Source: Chlorobiaceae bacterium (GTDB lineage: Bacteria > Bacteroidota > Chlorobiia > Chlorobiales > Chlorobiaceae). From it: a DNA stretch of 12,427 nucleotides. The stretch covers positions 1 through 12,427 of the forward strand of contig JAAXUM010000016.1 of the NCBI GenBank assembly GCA_013336025.1, given 5' to 3'. The notes under the pieces are model-generated. The model was not told the origin of the DNA. It searched no databases and was given only the letters and a program-made list of their open reading frames with translations. Shown piece by piece: positions 1-6,698 of this stretch (position 1 is its first letter; the number at the start of each line of letters is the position of its first letter). Position numbers and translations under genes: made by a program.

Positions 1-477
1 TTCCCGTTTCGGAGTTTACCCGTTCCACAGATTGCATTGCCAGTTACGATAGTGTTGTTGTTTTCGAACGCAGAAGACAGGGATCAAGGCAGGCTCCAAT
101 CACGGAGCCAATGTGAAATCGTGCTCGAAGTGGCACTGATTCGGGAGAAAGGGGTGAAATACCCCGAACGGCATTGCGGGAGGCTAAACAACCTGACCTG
201 AGGATTGCGGTGGAGCGCAGGGCTATGACGCATTGCCTGAAACACTGGCAGATCCTGAAACAGCATGATATGCGGAAACCGTTGCGTGGTTGCGATATCA
301 TGTCTGGAACTACCTGCCGTTCGAACCCGAAGCGTTTGCTTCTGGCAAGGTCAGGCTTCCCGGTACGGCAAGGCGACTGAAAGAGTGTTGAATGAGTGAA
401 ATATCCTGTTTGTTGTCTCTCTGGTTTTGGCGACATTGTTGTTGCAGATGCATGGGCATGCCTGCATACTTTGATTG

Positions 478-506
478 TTGACATCAGGCAAAGCTGGTGT
501 GATGAT
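478..506 (+). promoter_or_regulatory. Candidate sigma-70-type promoter for the exonuclease gene
   Basis: A perfect TTGACA (478-483) is followed after 17 bases by GATGAT (501-506, four of six matches to TATAAT), preceded by TG-n as in an extended -10. Transcription would begin near 513 and give a short leader before the ATG at 529. A second, perfect TATAAT lies at 517-522 but has no good -35; if used, transcription would start almost at the ATG. Either choice argues against translation starting at 475 or 502. Confidence 0.45.
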
Positions 507-512
507 AACTGG

Positions 513-524
513 TAATTATAATTA
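513..524. repeat. 12-bp perfect palindrome TAATTATAATTA
   Basis: The sequence TAATTATAATTA equals its own reverse complement. It lies between the promoter candidate and the exonuclease start codon and contains the alternative -10 TATAAT. It could be a repressor site, but AT-rich palindromes of this size also arise by chance. Confidence 0.3.
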
Positions 525-528
525 TTCA

Positions 529-1158
529 ATGCAGCGGACGTTGGCCGACAGTGTGGTGGTGCTGGATTTCGAGACGACGGGCCTCTCTCCGGAGTATGGT
601 GACCGGGCTATCGAGATAGGTGCGGTACTGGTTGAGCATGGGTGCATTGTGGAGCGCTTTCAAAAGCTGATGAATCCCGGTTTCAGGATCAGTCCCTTTA
701 TCGAGAGTTATACCGGTATTACCAATGCGATGCTGAAAGGTCAGCCTTGCTGTGAAGAGGTGATGGCTGAGTTTTCAGAGTTTATAGCAGGTCACAATAT
801 TGTTGCGCACAATGTGTCATTCGACAAGCGTTTTCTGGATTTTGAGCTGAAACGGGCGAAACTGGCATATGAAGGCTCCTGTTGCTGCTCTCTGCTGGTG
901 TCAAGAAGGATTTATCAGGACTCTCCGAACCATAAATTGCAGACACTGGTGTCACACGCGGGCATTCCCGAAACCGGTATGTTTCATCGTGCACTGGCAG
1001 ATGCCGAGATGACAGCGCATTTGTGGATGTCGATGATCGACAGGATTCGCACGCAATATGGGATTCCGACGATTTTCTTTGACCAACTGAGTGAACTCTC
1101 AAAAATCGACAAGCTCTATACCCACCGGTATCTTGCCTCCCTGGCAGAGGAGCGTTAA
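529..1158 (+). CDS. DnaQ-like DEDDh 3'-5' exonuclease
   Basis: This is a 209-residue stand-alone exonuclease of the DnaQ/RNase T superfamily, expected to remove nucleotides from DNA or RNA 3' ends with two metal ions. All three motifs are present: ExoI LDFETTGL with Asp13 and Glu15, Exo[13 protein letters not shown] with Asp99, and the DEDDh-type Exo[11 protein letters not shown] with His153 and Asp158. The frame stays open leftward to TTG 475, with another ATG at 502. I chose ATG 529 because a promoter candidate lies at 478-506 and the family motif begins about 12 residues after this start. No start has a good Shine-Dalgarno sequence. A Cys cluster (GSCCCS) sits in the middle. It lacks polymerase, helicase or GIY-YIG fusions. 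It could be the polymerase III epsilon-type subunit or a repair/RNA-trimming exonuclease; sequence alone does not decide. It appears monocistronic. Confidence 0.88.
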   Translation: MQRTLADSVVVLDFETTGLSPEYGDRAIEIGAVLVEHGCIVERFQKLMNPGFRISPFIESYTGITNAMLKGQPCCEEVMAEFSEFIAGHNIVAHNVSFDKRFLDFELKRAKLAYEGSCCCSLLVSRRIYQDSPNHKLQTLVSHAGIPETGMFHRALADAEMTAHLWMSMIDRIRTQYGIPTIFFDQLSELSKIDKLYTHRYLASLAEER

Positions 1159-1175
1159 GGGAACCATTACAGAAG

Positions 1176-1473
1176 ATGATGGCTCGTAAAAAAAAGAATA
1201 AAGACAGTTGCCTGGTGAAGCTGAAGATCGGGTGAAAGGGATGTTTCCTGACGTTCTGGCAACTCAGGATGCCGGAGCGAGGTTGGTTGAGCGCTTGCGA
1301 GGATGCGGGGATTTGGCCTGGGGCGTTGCAGGGTGGCAGCAGGGTTAGTGCTCGAACCTGGTTTGTCGTATGCGAGTGCAGCCCGGCTGCCCGGTATTTC
1401 GTCGTCCGCTGTCAATCAGATTCTTCGTCGTCAGAAAGAGGGGGAGTCGGGTGTTAAGAGCGACGCGTACTGA
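1176..1473 (+). pseudogene. Possible frame-broken relic of an HTH-containing gene
   Basis: Three consecutive plus-strand frames abut or overlap here. The first is 19 codons (1176-1235). The second encodes MFPDVLATQDAGARLVERL and ends at TAG 1346-1348; it is open upstream from 1202. The third opens at GTG 1348, overlapping that stop by one base, and encodes GLSYASAARLPGISSSAV followed by NQILRR, ending at TGA 1471-1473. The third resembles the helix-turn-helix pattern in phage regulators and in the N-terminus of MuB-type transposition ATPases (a GLS...A.lGIS.sa.sq.L pattern), but that comparison is from memory and weak. Reading through two frame changes gives one plausible peptide, so this may be a decayed regulator or mobile-element gene. 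It may equally be chance coding. Confidence 0.3.
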
Positions 1474-1566
1474 ATTGGTGGAATGGTCAGATGGCTGTGA
1501 GGAGATGGTGTCGGGTACCGTGTGGCAGTGGTCAGTATGGTGCACAGGGGTGATTGTTGATTGAGA

Positions 1567-1698
1567 ATGATGGATGAATTGCCAGCGTTTTTGTTTGTGG
1601 ATTTTGTGGGTTTGCCTGAAGATTGTCAAGTGGTTTCAAGTGGTCTTTATTTAAGCCGGAGTGTTGAGGTATGGGCAAAAGGCTTTATATTTGACTGA
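1567..1698 (+). CDS. Small hypothetical ORF, 43 codons
   Basis: This short frame starts with two ATG codons (1567, 1570) and ends at TGA 1696-1698, 30 bases before tpx. The peptide begins MMDELPAFLFVDFVGLPEDC and is fairly hydrophobic at its front. The only ribosome-binding hint is a GAG just before the ATG. I recognise no family. It overlaps the candidate tpx promoter and the 10-bp repeat, which makes real translation doubtful. Confidence 0.15.
   Translation: MMDELPAFLFVDFVGLPEDCQVVSSGLYLSRSVEVWAKGFIFD
1626..1645. repeat. 10-bp tandem repeat upstream of tpx
   Basis: TCAAGTGGTT is followed directly by TCAAGTGGTC, two copies differing only in the last base and spaced one helical turn apart. 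They end 18 bases before the candidate -35 of tpx, a position where an activator could bind, but no known operator is recognised. Confidence 0.4.
1664..1691 (+). promoter_or_regulatory. Candidate tpx promoter
   Basis: TTGAGG (1664-1669) and TATATT (1686-1691) are separated by 16 bases. Transcription would start near 1698, giving a leader of about 30 bases before the tpx ATG. The -10 matches five of six consensus bases and the -35 four of six. This is a consensus match only. Confidence 0.3.
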
Positions 1699-1728
1699 GA
1701 ATAATAAATCAATAAATCATATCGTGCC

Positions 1729-2229
1729 ATGGCTACTATTACCTTGAAAGGCAATCCGATCGAGACTTCCGGTTCTCTTCCTCCTGTGGGTTCCGATTCT
1801 CCTTTTTTCTGTCTTGTGAAAACTGATCTTTCTGAGGCAGGTCCTGCTGATTTTGAAGGCAGACGGATGGTGTTCAACATTTTCCCGAGTCTTGATACGC
1901 CGGTTTGCGCGGCTTCTGTAAGACGGTTCAATCAGGAGGCTGCTTCATTTGATAATACGGTTGTGCTTTGTATTTCAGCCGATCTGCCGTTTGCCCACAG
2001 TCGTTTTTGTGAAACGGAGGGGCTTAAAAATGTTGTGTCGCTTTCTACTTTCCGCTCTCCCGATTTTGGCAGCAGCTTTGGCGTTTCGATTACGAATGGC
2101 CCGTTAAAGGGATTGCTTTGTCGTGCTGTGGTGATTGTTGATGCTGAGCATAAGGTTATTTATAGTGAACTGGTGCCTGAAATTGTTCAGGAACCGGATT
2201 ACGGTGCGGCGCTCAAGGTTCTTGCCTGA
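1729..2229 (+). CDS. tpx: Thiol peroxidase (Tpx)
   Basis: An atypical 2-Cys peroxiredoxin that reduces hydrogen peroxide and organic peroxides in the cytoplasm using thioredoxin. The 166-residue length matches the family (E. coli Tpx is 168). The peroxidatic Cys60 lies in FPSLDTPVCAASVRRFNQ, with the family's Thr57 three residues before it, and the resolving Cys94 lies in SRFCETEGL. The diagnostic stretches NTVVLCISADLPFA, LSTFRSPDF and GPLKGLLCRAVVIVD are present, as is the closing EPDYGAALKVL. The start ATG 1729 aligns with the family N-terminus (a xxxxLKGNPI opening), although no Shine-Dalgarno sequence is visible. The gene appears to be a single transcription unit, with its own promoter candidate and a strong terminator 18 bases after the stop. 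In an anaerobic phototroph it would serve defence against oxygen exposure. Confidence 0.96.
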   Translation: MATITLKGNPIETSGSLPPVGSDSPFFCLVKTDLSEAGPADFEGRRMVFNIFPSLDTPVCAASVRRFNQEAASFDNTVVLCISADLPFAHSRFCETEGLKNVVSLSTFRSPDFGSSFGVSITNGPLKGLLCRAVVIVDAEHKVIYSELVPEIVQEPDYGAALKVLA

Positions 2230-2247
2230 TTACACCATGCATTTAAT

Positions 2248-2271
2248 GCCGGCCTCCCAGCCGGCTTTTTT
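2248..2271 (+). terminator. Intrinsic terminator of tpx
   Basis: A perfect six-pair GC stem, GCCGGC (2248-2253) with GCCGGC (2260-2265), encloses the loop CTCCCA and is followed directly by six T. It starts 18 bases after the tpx stop codon. Confidence 0.9.
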
Positions 2272-2348
2272 ATGTGCCTGGGGATTGTTTTTTTACCATT
2301 GCCCAACATTTCGCATGGTTTTTCAGTGCGCATACTTATGTTTTCTCC

Positions 2349-2383
2349 GTATCTTTTTTTCGAAAAAGGTACAGCTTTTTTTT
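2349..2383 (+). terminator. AT-rich hairpin with T8 tail in the tpx-amylase spacer
   Basis: GTATCTTTTT (2349-2358) pairs with AAAAAGGTAC (2363-2372), ten pairs including one T-G wobble, around a TTCG tetraloop. AGC and a run of eight T follow (2376-2383). The shape is that of an intrinsic terminator, though most of the stem is A-T pairs. It lies 62 bases before the amylase start and could be a back-up terminator or part of that gene's leader. Confidence 0.4.
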
Positions 2384-2444
2384 AGCAGTGCTTATGTCGG
2401 CACATGAATCAACCCTCTATCATCCATCCTAACTTTGTTGCATC

Positions 2445-4412
2445 ATGGTTTCGCATTCATCAGATACTATCACATCTTTTGTCGAGCGACGAATGAGTGA
2501 TATCGATTTCAAGGCGCTTACTGAAAACAGATCTTTTTTTCCCTCTCCTGCTTCCTGGTCGGATGAGGTGCTTTATTTCCTGTTTCTTGACCGTTTTTCC
2601 GATGGAAGGGAGTTTGGCGGTTATGCTGACAGAGCGGGTAATCCTGTTGTGGCTGAACCGGGAAAGCGCATGACGCCGCTGTTTAACCTGCAGAGTGATA
2701 GTGCTGCTGCCGACAGGGATAGCTGGTTTGAAGCTGGCAAGCACTGGTGTGGTGGAACCATTGCCGGTATGAAGGAGAAGCTCGGGTATCTGAAGCGGCT
2801 CGGGGTAACGGCTATCTGGGTCAGTCCTGTGTTCAGGCAGGTAACGGGCAGCAATGACTATCATGGTTACGGGATACAGAATTTTCTTGATGTTGATCCA
2901 CATTTCGGAACGAGAGAAGAGCTGAAGGATTTTGTAAAGGCTGCGCATGATGCGGGTATCCGGGTGATTCTTGATATCATTATCAATCATGCGGGCGATG
3001 TGTTTGCTTATGAGGGCAATTACCGGTATTTCTATGCCGATGGTCAAAAGTGGCCGGTGAACGGGTATCGTCGGTGCAGCGGGGAGGCCGGCAGTATTCC
3101 TTTTGACGATGTTTCCGGTTCCATCGGGATTGATGCGTGGCCTGACGGCGCGGTGTGGCCTGAGGAGCTGCAGTCGCCTCTTACCTGGACCTGTCACGGT
3201 GAAATACGCGGCTGGGATTCGTTTCCGGAGTTTCTCGATGGTGATTTTTGTACGCTCAAGGACATTCATCTTGGCGATGCGCTCAAGGATCCGGATGCGA
3301 GAGGGGATATCGAAAGGCGAATCAGGGAGTTCAAGGTTTCACCGGCTCTTCGCACTCTTGCCGATGTGTATCGGTTCTGGATTGCGTTTGCCGATATTGA
3401 TGGTTATCGTCTTGATACCGTCAAACATATGGAGCCGGGAGCTGTCCGTTATTTTGCCAGAACAATTCATGAATATGCCGAGTCTCTTGGCAAGGAGAAT
3501 TTTACGATTATCGGTGAAATAACCGGAGGCAGAGCGTATGCTGCAACGATTCTTGATACGACAGGCCTTGATGCCGCTCTTGGTATTGATGATATTCCCG
3601 ATAAACTGGAGTTTCTTGTGAAGGGTTGGCGGAGCCCGGGTAATCCTGAGACGCTCGATCAGGAGGGATATTTTGATCTGTTTCGCAACAGCATTCTCGA
3701 TAACAGGCAGAGTCATCAGTGGTATGCAAAACATATCGTCACGATGCTTGACGATCATGATCAGGTTGGGGTTCGTCATAAATTCCGGTTTGCGGGGGAT
3801 GATGAACGCAGTGCCCGTCTGCTTCCTGCCGCACTTGGTCTGAACCTTGTTTCAGCAGGTGTGCCGTGTATCTATTACGGAACGGAACAGGCGTTCAATG
3901 GTTGCGACAATCGTCAGGATGATGATTCTTTCAGTGATGTTTTTCTGAGGGAGTGCATGTTCGGTGGTCCGTTCGGTTCTTTTCAGAGTACCGGAAAGCA
4001 TTTTTTCAATGAGGATCATGAGGTGTACCGTTTTGTAAAGGGACTTCTGGGAATCCGTCGTGAACATATCGAGCTGCGTCGGGGCAGGCAATTTCTCAGG
4101 CAGGTGTCGGAGAGCGGAAGAGAGGGGGAGTTTTACTATCCTCAGCCGATAAATGGTCAATTGCACTGGGTGATTGCCTGGTCACGGATTTTTGCCGGAT
4201 CGGAGTCTCTGTGTGCGATCAATACCGATACGGAGCGCGATCTTGAGCTTTGGGTTGTTGTTGACAGCACCATTCATCCGCCGGATTCCAGTATGAGCTG
4301 TGTTTTTTCAACAGATTTCCGCCAGTGTGAAGATCGGGTTTCCGTTATGCCGATACAGGGATCCTCGGTCCGTATCAGGGTGCCTGCAGCCGGGTTTGTT
4401 GTGTATCGGTAA
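2445..4412 (+). CDS. GH13 alpha-amylase family glycoside hydrolase
   Basis: A 655-residue alpha-glucan-acting enzyme with a (beta/alpha)8 catalytic barrel. The four GH13 regions are visible: region I DIIINH (177-182), region II GYRLDTVKH with nucleophile Asp324, region III IIGEITGG with acid/base Glu358, and region IV TMLDDHD with Asp439. The substrate-side stretch WVSPVF...YHGYGIQNFLDVDPHFGT (124-155) precedes region I. About 140 residues separate regions I and II, so domain B is long. The part after about residue 540 is a beta-rich C-terminal domain. There is no signal peptide, so it probably acts in the cytoplasm on glycogen or maltodextrins; hydrolase and transglycosidase activity cannot be told apart from motifs. 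Start 2445 has no ribosome-binding site; ATG 2493 (MSDIDFK) is a possible alternative, preceded by GAGCGACGA. It stands alone between two terminators. Confidence 0.93.
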   Translation: MVSHSSDTITSFVERRMSDIDFKALTENRSFFPSPASWSDEVLYFLFLDRFSDGREFGGYADRAGNPVVAEPGKRMTPLFNLQSDSAAADRDSWFEAGKHWCGGTIAGMKEKLGYLKRLGVTAIWVSPVFRQVTGSNDYHGYGIQNFLDVDPHFGTREELKDFVKAAHDAGIRVILDIIINHAGDVFAYEGNYRYFYADGQKWPVNGYRRCSGEAGSIPFDDVSGSIGIDAWPDGAVWPEELQSPLTWTCHGEIRGWDSFPEFLDGDFCTLKDIHLGDALKDPDARGDIERRIREFKVSPALRTLADVYRFWIAFADIDGYRLDTVKHMEPGAVRYFARTIHEYAESLGKENFTIIGEITGGRAYAATILDTTGLDAALGIDDIPDKLEFLVKGWRSPGNPETLDQEGYFDLFRNSILDNRQSHQWYAKHIVTMLDDHDQVGVRHKFRFAGDDERSARLLPAALGLNLVSAGVPCIYYGTEQAFNGCDNRQDDDSFSDVFLRECMFGGPFGSFQSTGKHFFNEDHEVYRFVKGLLGIRREHIELRRGRQFLRQVSESGREGEFYYPQPINGQLHWVIAWSRIFAGSESLCAINTDTERDLELWVVVDSTIHPPDSSMSCVFSTDFRQCEDRVSVMPIQGSSVRIRVPAAGFVVYR

Positions 4413-4432
4413 GGGTGATATATTGATGGAAA

Positions 4433-4469
4433 GGCGGGTTCTCTGTTTTTTGAATCCGCCGGTTTTATT
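4433..4469 (+). terminator. Intrinsic terminator after the amylase gene
   Basis: GGCGGGTTC (4433-4441) pairs with GAATCCGCC (4452-4460), nine pairs with one G-T wobble, around a ten-base T-rich loop, followed by GGTTTTATT. It begins 20 bases after the amylase stop and separates it from ribE. Confidence 0.7.
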
Positions 4470-4522
4470 CTGGTTGCCTGTGATGGTTGTTTGTGAGGTG
4501 ACCAAACGTGAAAAGGGATACC

Positions 4523-5179
4523 ATGTTTACCGGAATTATCAAGGATGTGGGAACGGTGAGCGGTGCCAGCCGGCAAAACGGCGGGTTGCGGCTCAGGGTG
4601 CAGTATGGCAACGCTGAGGAGTTCAGCGATCTTTCAGTTGACGAGAGCGTCAGTATCAACGGGGCGTGCCAGACTGTTGTGTTGCTGGGTGACGGGTGGT
4701 TCGAGGTTCAGAGTGTCGAAGAGACACTAAAAAAGACAACGCTCGGTTCGCTACGTCATGGTTCTCTGGTGAATCTCGAACGTGCTGTTCGTCCCATTGA
4801 CCGGCTTGGCGGTCATTTTGTGCTTGGTCACGTTGATTGTGCGGCTTCGGTTGATGAGATTCGGGATCTTGGTTCGAGTCGCGAAATCTGGATTTCGTTT
4901 TCTGAACGGTTCAGTCCGTTCATTGTTTCTGCTGGCTCCATAACCATTGACGGGATCAGTCTGACGGTGGCCGTTCTTGCAGGATCCCGTTTTGCCGTGG
5001 CGGTCATTCCCTATACTTTTGCCCATACCACCATTAATGCGCTGAAGCCGGGAAGTTTTGTCAATCTGGAATTTGACATTCTCGGCAAGTATGTTGCCCG
5101 TCAACTTGGAACCGTGGCGGTCTCTCTGGAGGCTGATTCATCAATGGATGAGGCTTGGCTCAGGGAACAGGGGTTTTAA
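4523..5179 (+). CDS. ribE: Riboflavin synthase, alpha subunit
   Basis: Catalyses dismutation of two 6,7-dimethyl-8-ribityllumazine molecules to riboflavin and a pyrimidinedione, the last step of riboflavin synthesis (called ribE in Bacillus, ribC in E. coli). The 218 residues form two lumazine-binding barrels in tandem. Duplicate motifs are [10 protein letters not shown] (43-52) and [10 protein letters not shown] (140-149), and LVNLERAVR (82-90) and FVNLEFDIL (179-187), with [10 protein letters not shown] (96-105) at the junction. Length is normal for the family. The start is ATG 4523: the classic MFTGII opening follows a good AAGGGA ribosome-binding site (4513-4518). A GTG at 4508 in frame would add five residues ahead of the conserved start and overlap that site. 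In the first barrel Gln50 replaces the usual Leu of the G.CLTV motif. The next gene, rarA, begins at the base after the stop. Confidence 0.96.
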   Translation: MFTGIIKDVGTVSGASRQNGGLRLRVQYGNAEEFSDLSVDESVSINGACQTVVLLGDGWFEVQSVEETLKKTTLGSLRHGSLVNLERAVRPIDRLGGHFVLGHVDCAASVDEIRDLGSSREIWISFSERFSPFIVSAGSITIDGISLTVAVLAGSRFAVAVIPYTFAHTTINALKPGSFVNLEFDILGKYVARQLGTVAVSLEADSSMDEAWLREQGF

Positions 5180-6520
5180 ATGGATGATTCTGCATATATC
5201 CAGTCCGATCTTTTCGGCTTTTCCCGTTCCACAGGGGCTGGTGAATGTTTTCACCCTCTTGCCGAACGCATGAGGCCGCGAACCCTTGATGACATTATGG
5301 GTCAGGATCATCTTGTTGGTCGTGACGCTCCTTTACGAAGGTTCCTTGCAGGTGGTCAGTTTCCTTCGATGATTTTCTGGGGACCTCCCGGTTCCGGAAA
5401 AACAACACTTGCCGGTATTTGCGCTTCTTCACTGCAGTTCGGGTTTGAAAAACTTTCAGCGATAGATTCCGGAGTGAAGGAGGTCAGAAAGGCGCTTGAA
5501 AATGCTGAAAAAGCAAGGCGTCGGGGTGTGCGTACCGTTCTGTTTATTGATGAGATTCACCGTTTTAACAAAGCACAGCAGGATACCCTGCTGCATGCTA
5601 TTGAAGATGGTCTTGTCGTGCTTGTTGGCGCAACAACAGAAAACCCTTCATTTGAGGTCAATGCTGCCCTGCTCAGCAGAGCGCAGGTCTATATTCTCAA
5701 TCCTCTTGGCGACAGGGAGATTGAGGCTGTGATCAATCACGCACTCAAGAACGACAAGGTTCTCTCTACTCTTTCGGTTGTTCTTGATGACCCGGAATTT
5801 CTTGTGCGTTTTTCAGCAGGCGATGCCCGCAAGGCTCTCAATGCCCTTGAGGCGGCTATTACGCTTGTTCCGGAGTGCGATAAAAAAAGCGTGGTTCTTA
5901 CAAGGGAAATTTTTGAACGGGCTTTACAGCACAGGGCTCCGGTTTATGACAAGGATGGAGAGGCTCATTATGATATCGTATCGGCTTTTATCAAGTCCAT
6001 GCGTGGTTCTGATCCTGATGCTGCGCTTTTCTGGCTGGCCAGAATGATCGAAGGAGGAGAGGATCCAAAGTTTATTGCCCGGAGGATGGTTATTTTTGCA
6101 AGCGAAGATGTTGGTAATGCTGATCCTTATGCCCTGACTCTTGCGATTTCGGTTTTTCATGCGGTGGAACTGATCGGGATGCCGGAGGCAAGAATCAATC
6201 TGGCCCAGGGTGTCACCTATCTTGCGGGATCTCCCAAATCGAACGCGAGTTATCAGGCTATGAATGCCGCCTTGAGTGAATCGCCATCTCTCCAGAGCCT
6301 TCCGGTGCCGATGCGGCTTCGTAATGCTCCGACGAAATTCATGAAAAACCTTGGGTATGGCGGGGATTACCGGTATCCTCACGATTACCCGGGGCATTTT
6401 GTCAATGAAAGCTATTTTCCGGAAGGTGTTGAACCAAGGAGCTATTACCATCCGGGAGATGAAGGTCGTGAGCGGTACATCAGGGAGCGTCTTGCCGGGT
6501 TGTGGCAGGGGCGATACTGA
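5180..6520 (+). CDS. rarA: Replication-associated recombination protein RarA (MgsA), AAA+ ATPase
   Basis: A 446-residue AAA+ ATPase related to the clamp loader and to eukaryotic WRNIP1/Mgs1, acting at stalled replication forks. The order of motifs is typical: [17 protein letters not shown] (31-47), Walker A GPPGSGKT (68-75), Walker B FIDEIHRF (122-129), sensor 1 [12 protein letters not shown] (150-161), Arg-finger candidate Arg167 in LLSRAQ, sensor 2 [11 protein letters not shown] (214-224). The C-terminal tetramerisation part contains [24 protein letters not shown] (289-312) and the family's end pattern [18 protein letters not shown] (399-416). The N-terminus has QSDLF (8-12), similar to a beta-clamp-binding motif. 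The ATG directly follows the ribE TAA with no gap, so translation is probably coupled to ribE. Confidence 0.96.
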   Translation: MDDSAYIQSDLFGFSRSTGAGECFHPLAERMRPRTLDDIMGQDHLVGRDAPLRRFLAGGQFPSMIFWGPPGSGKTTLAGICASSLQFGFEKLSAIDSGVKEVRKALENAEKARRRGVRTVLFIDEIHRFNKAQQDTLLHAIEDGLVVLVGATTENPSFEVNAALLSRAQVYILNPLGDREIEAVINHALKNDKVLSTLSVVLDDPEFLVRFSAGDARKALNALEAAITLVPECDKKSVVLTREIFERALQHRAPVYDKDGEAHYDIVSAFIKSMRGSDPDAALFWLARMIEGGEDPKFIARRMVIFASEDVGNADPYALTLAISVFHAVELIGMPEARINLAQGVTYLAGSPKSNASYQAMNAALSESPSLQSLPVPMRLRNAPTKFMKNLGYGGDYRYPHDYPGHFVNESYFPEGVEPRSYYHPGDEGRERYIRERLAGLWQGRY

Positions 6521-6551
6521 TCATGGTCTTTCGTAAGTTTTCATCTCTTTG

Positions 6552-6557
6552 TATATT
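6552..6557 (+). promoter_or_regulatory. Weak -10 candidate (TATATT) upstream of the tolC-type gene
   Basis: TATATT lies 31 bases after the rarA stop, with no convincing -35 at the right distance (TTTCGT at 6529-6534 is poor). If used, transcription would begin near 6564, inside the first of the overlapping hairpins, and the leader would be about 135 bases. Confidence 0.2.
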
Positions 6558-6559
6558 AA

Positions 6560-6601
6560 GCCCGTTGTCCGGGCAGGTGTTATCTGCCGGAATTTTACCG
6601 G
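6560..6601 (+). other. Overlapping alternative hairpins in the rarA/tolC-type spacer
   Basis: Three short stems share bases: GCCCG (6560-6564) with CGGGC (6570-6574); GGCAG (6572-6576) with CTGCC (6584-6588); and CCGG (6587-6590) with CCGG (6598-6601). The first and second overlap, as do the second and third, so only alternate stems can form together. No T run follows, so this is not a standard terminator. It may be a weak rarA 3' end or a leader structure of the outer membrane protein gene. Confidence 0.35.
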
Positions 6602-6698
6602 GAACCTCTCTGTATTGTTGTGACTTTCCGTTTCTCTGGATAGAAAGTGGACCGAACAGCTTATGAGAGGCGCCCTACATGCATGATTCTGATTACCC

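Larger units (their letters stand above)
1..528. other. Gene-poor left end, no convincing gene
   Basis: No reading frame here looks like a real protein. The first plus-strand frame is open from base 1 to a TGA at 199-201 (about 66 codons, no start inside the window needed), so it could be the broken tail of a gene lying to the left, but the peptide (ending CGRLNNLT) matches nothing I recognise. A 161-codon minus-strand frame across 44-529 is Cys/Ser/Arg-rich and looks like chance. Short inverted repeats are visible: GTGC (121-124) with GCAC (133-136); GGGGT/ACCCC around GAAAT (151-165); and a competing TTCGGG (140-145) with CCCGAA (163-168). None is followed by a T run, so they are not intrinsic terminators. 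The right end carries the exonuclease promoter. Confidence 0.5.
1159..1728. other. 570-base spacer with short broken frames
   Basis: No intact gene of normal length is present between the exonuclease and tpx. The stretch is G-rich on the plus strand (many GTG, TGG and GGG triplets), unlike its flanks. From left to right it holds a 19-codon frame at 1176-1235 (Lys-rich start MMARKKKNK), a frame at 1241-1348, a frame at 1348-1473 with a helix-turn-helix-like segment, a weak frame to about 1563, and a 43-codon frame at 1567-1698. The first four change frame successively, as expected of a decayed gene. A 10-bp tandem repeat and a weak tpx promoter lie at the right end. Confidence 0.5.

Noticed and set aside
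19..30. 12-base match CCCGTTCCACAG between 19-30 and 5222-5233
   Set aside because: The match does not extend on either side and the second copy lies inside the conserved rarA frame. Chance identity.
44..529. 161-codon minus-strand frame across the left end
   Set aside because: Composition is Cys/Ser/Arg-rich with no recognisable domain, no ribosome-binding site, and its start lies inside the exonuclease start region. It is most likely chance.
2460..3269. 269-codon minus-strand frame opposite the amylase gene
   Set aside because: It is fully antisense to clear GH13 sequence, and its peptide is rich in Ile, Arg, Pro and Thr as expected from the reversed codons. No family features.
4413..4522. 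FMN riboswitch before ribE
   Set aside because: Only about 60 bases lie between the amylase terminator and ribE, too short for an RFN element, and none of its conserved blocks is seen.
5924..6451. 175-codon minus-strand frame opposite rarA
   Set aside because: It lies antisense within the conserved rarA C-terminal region and has no domain or start signal of its own.
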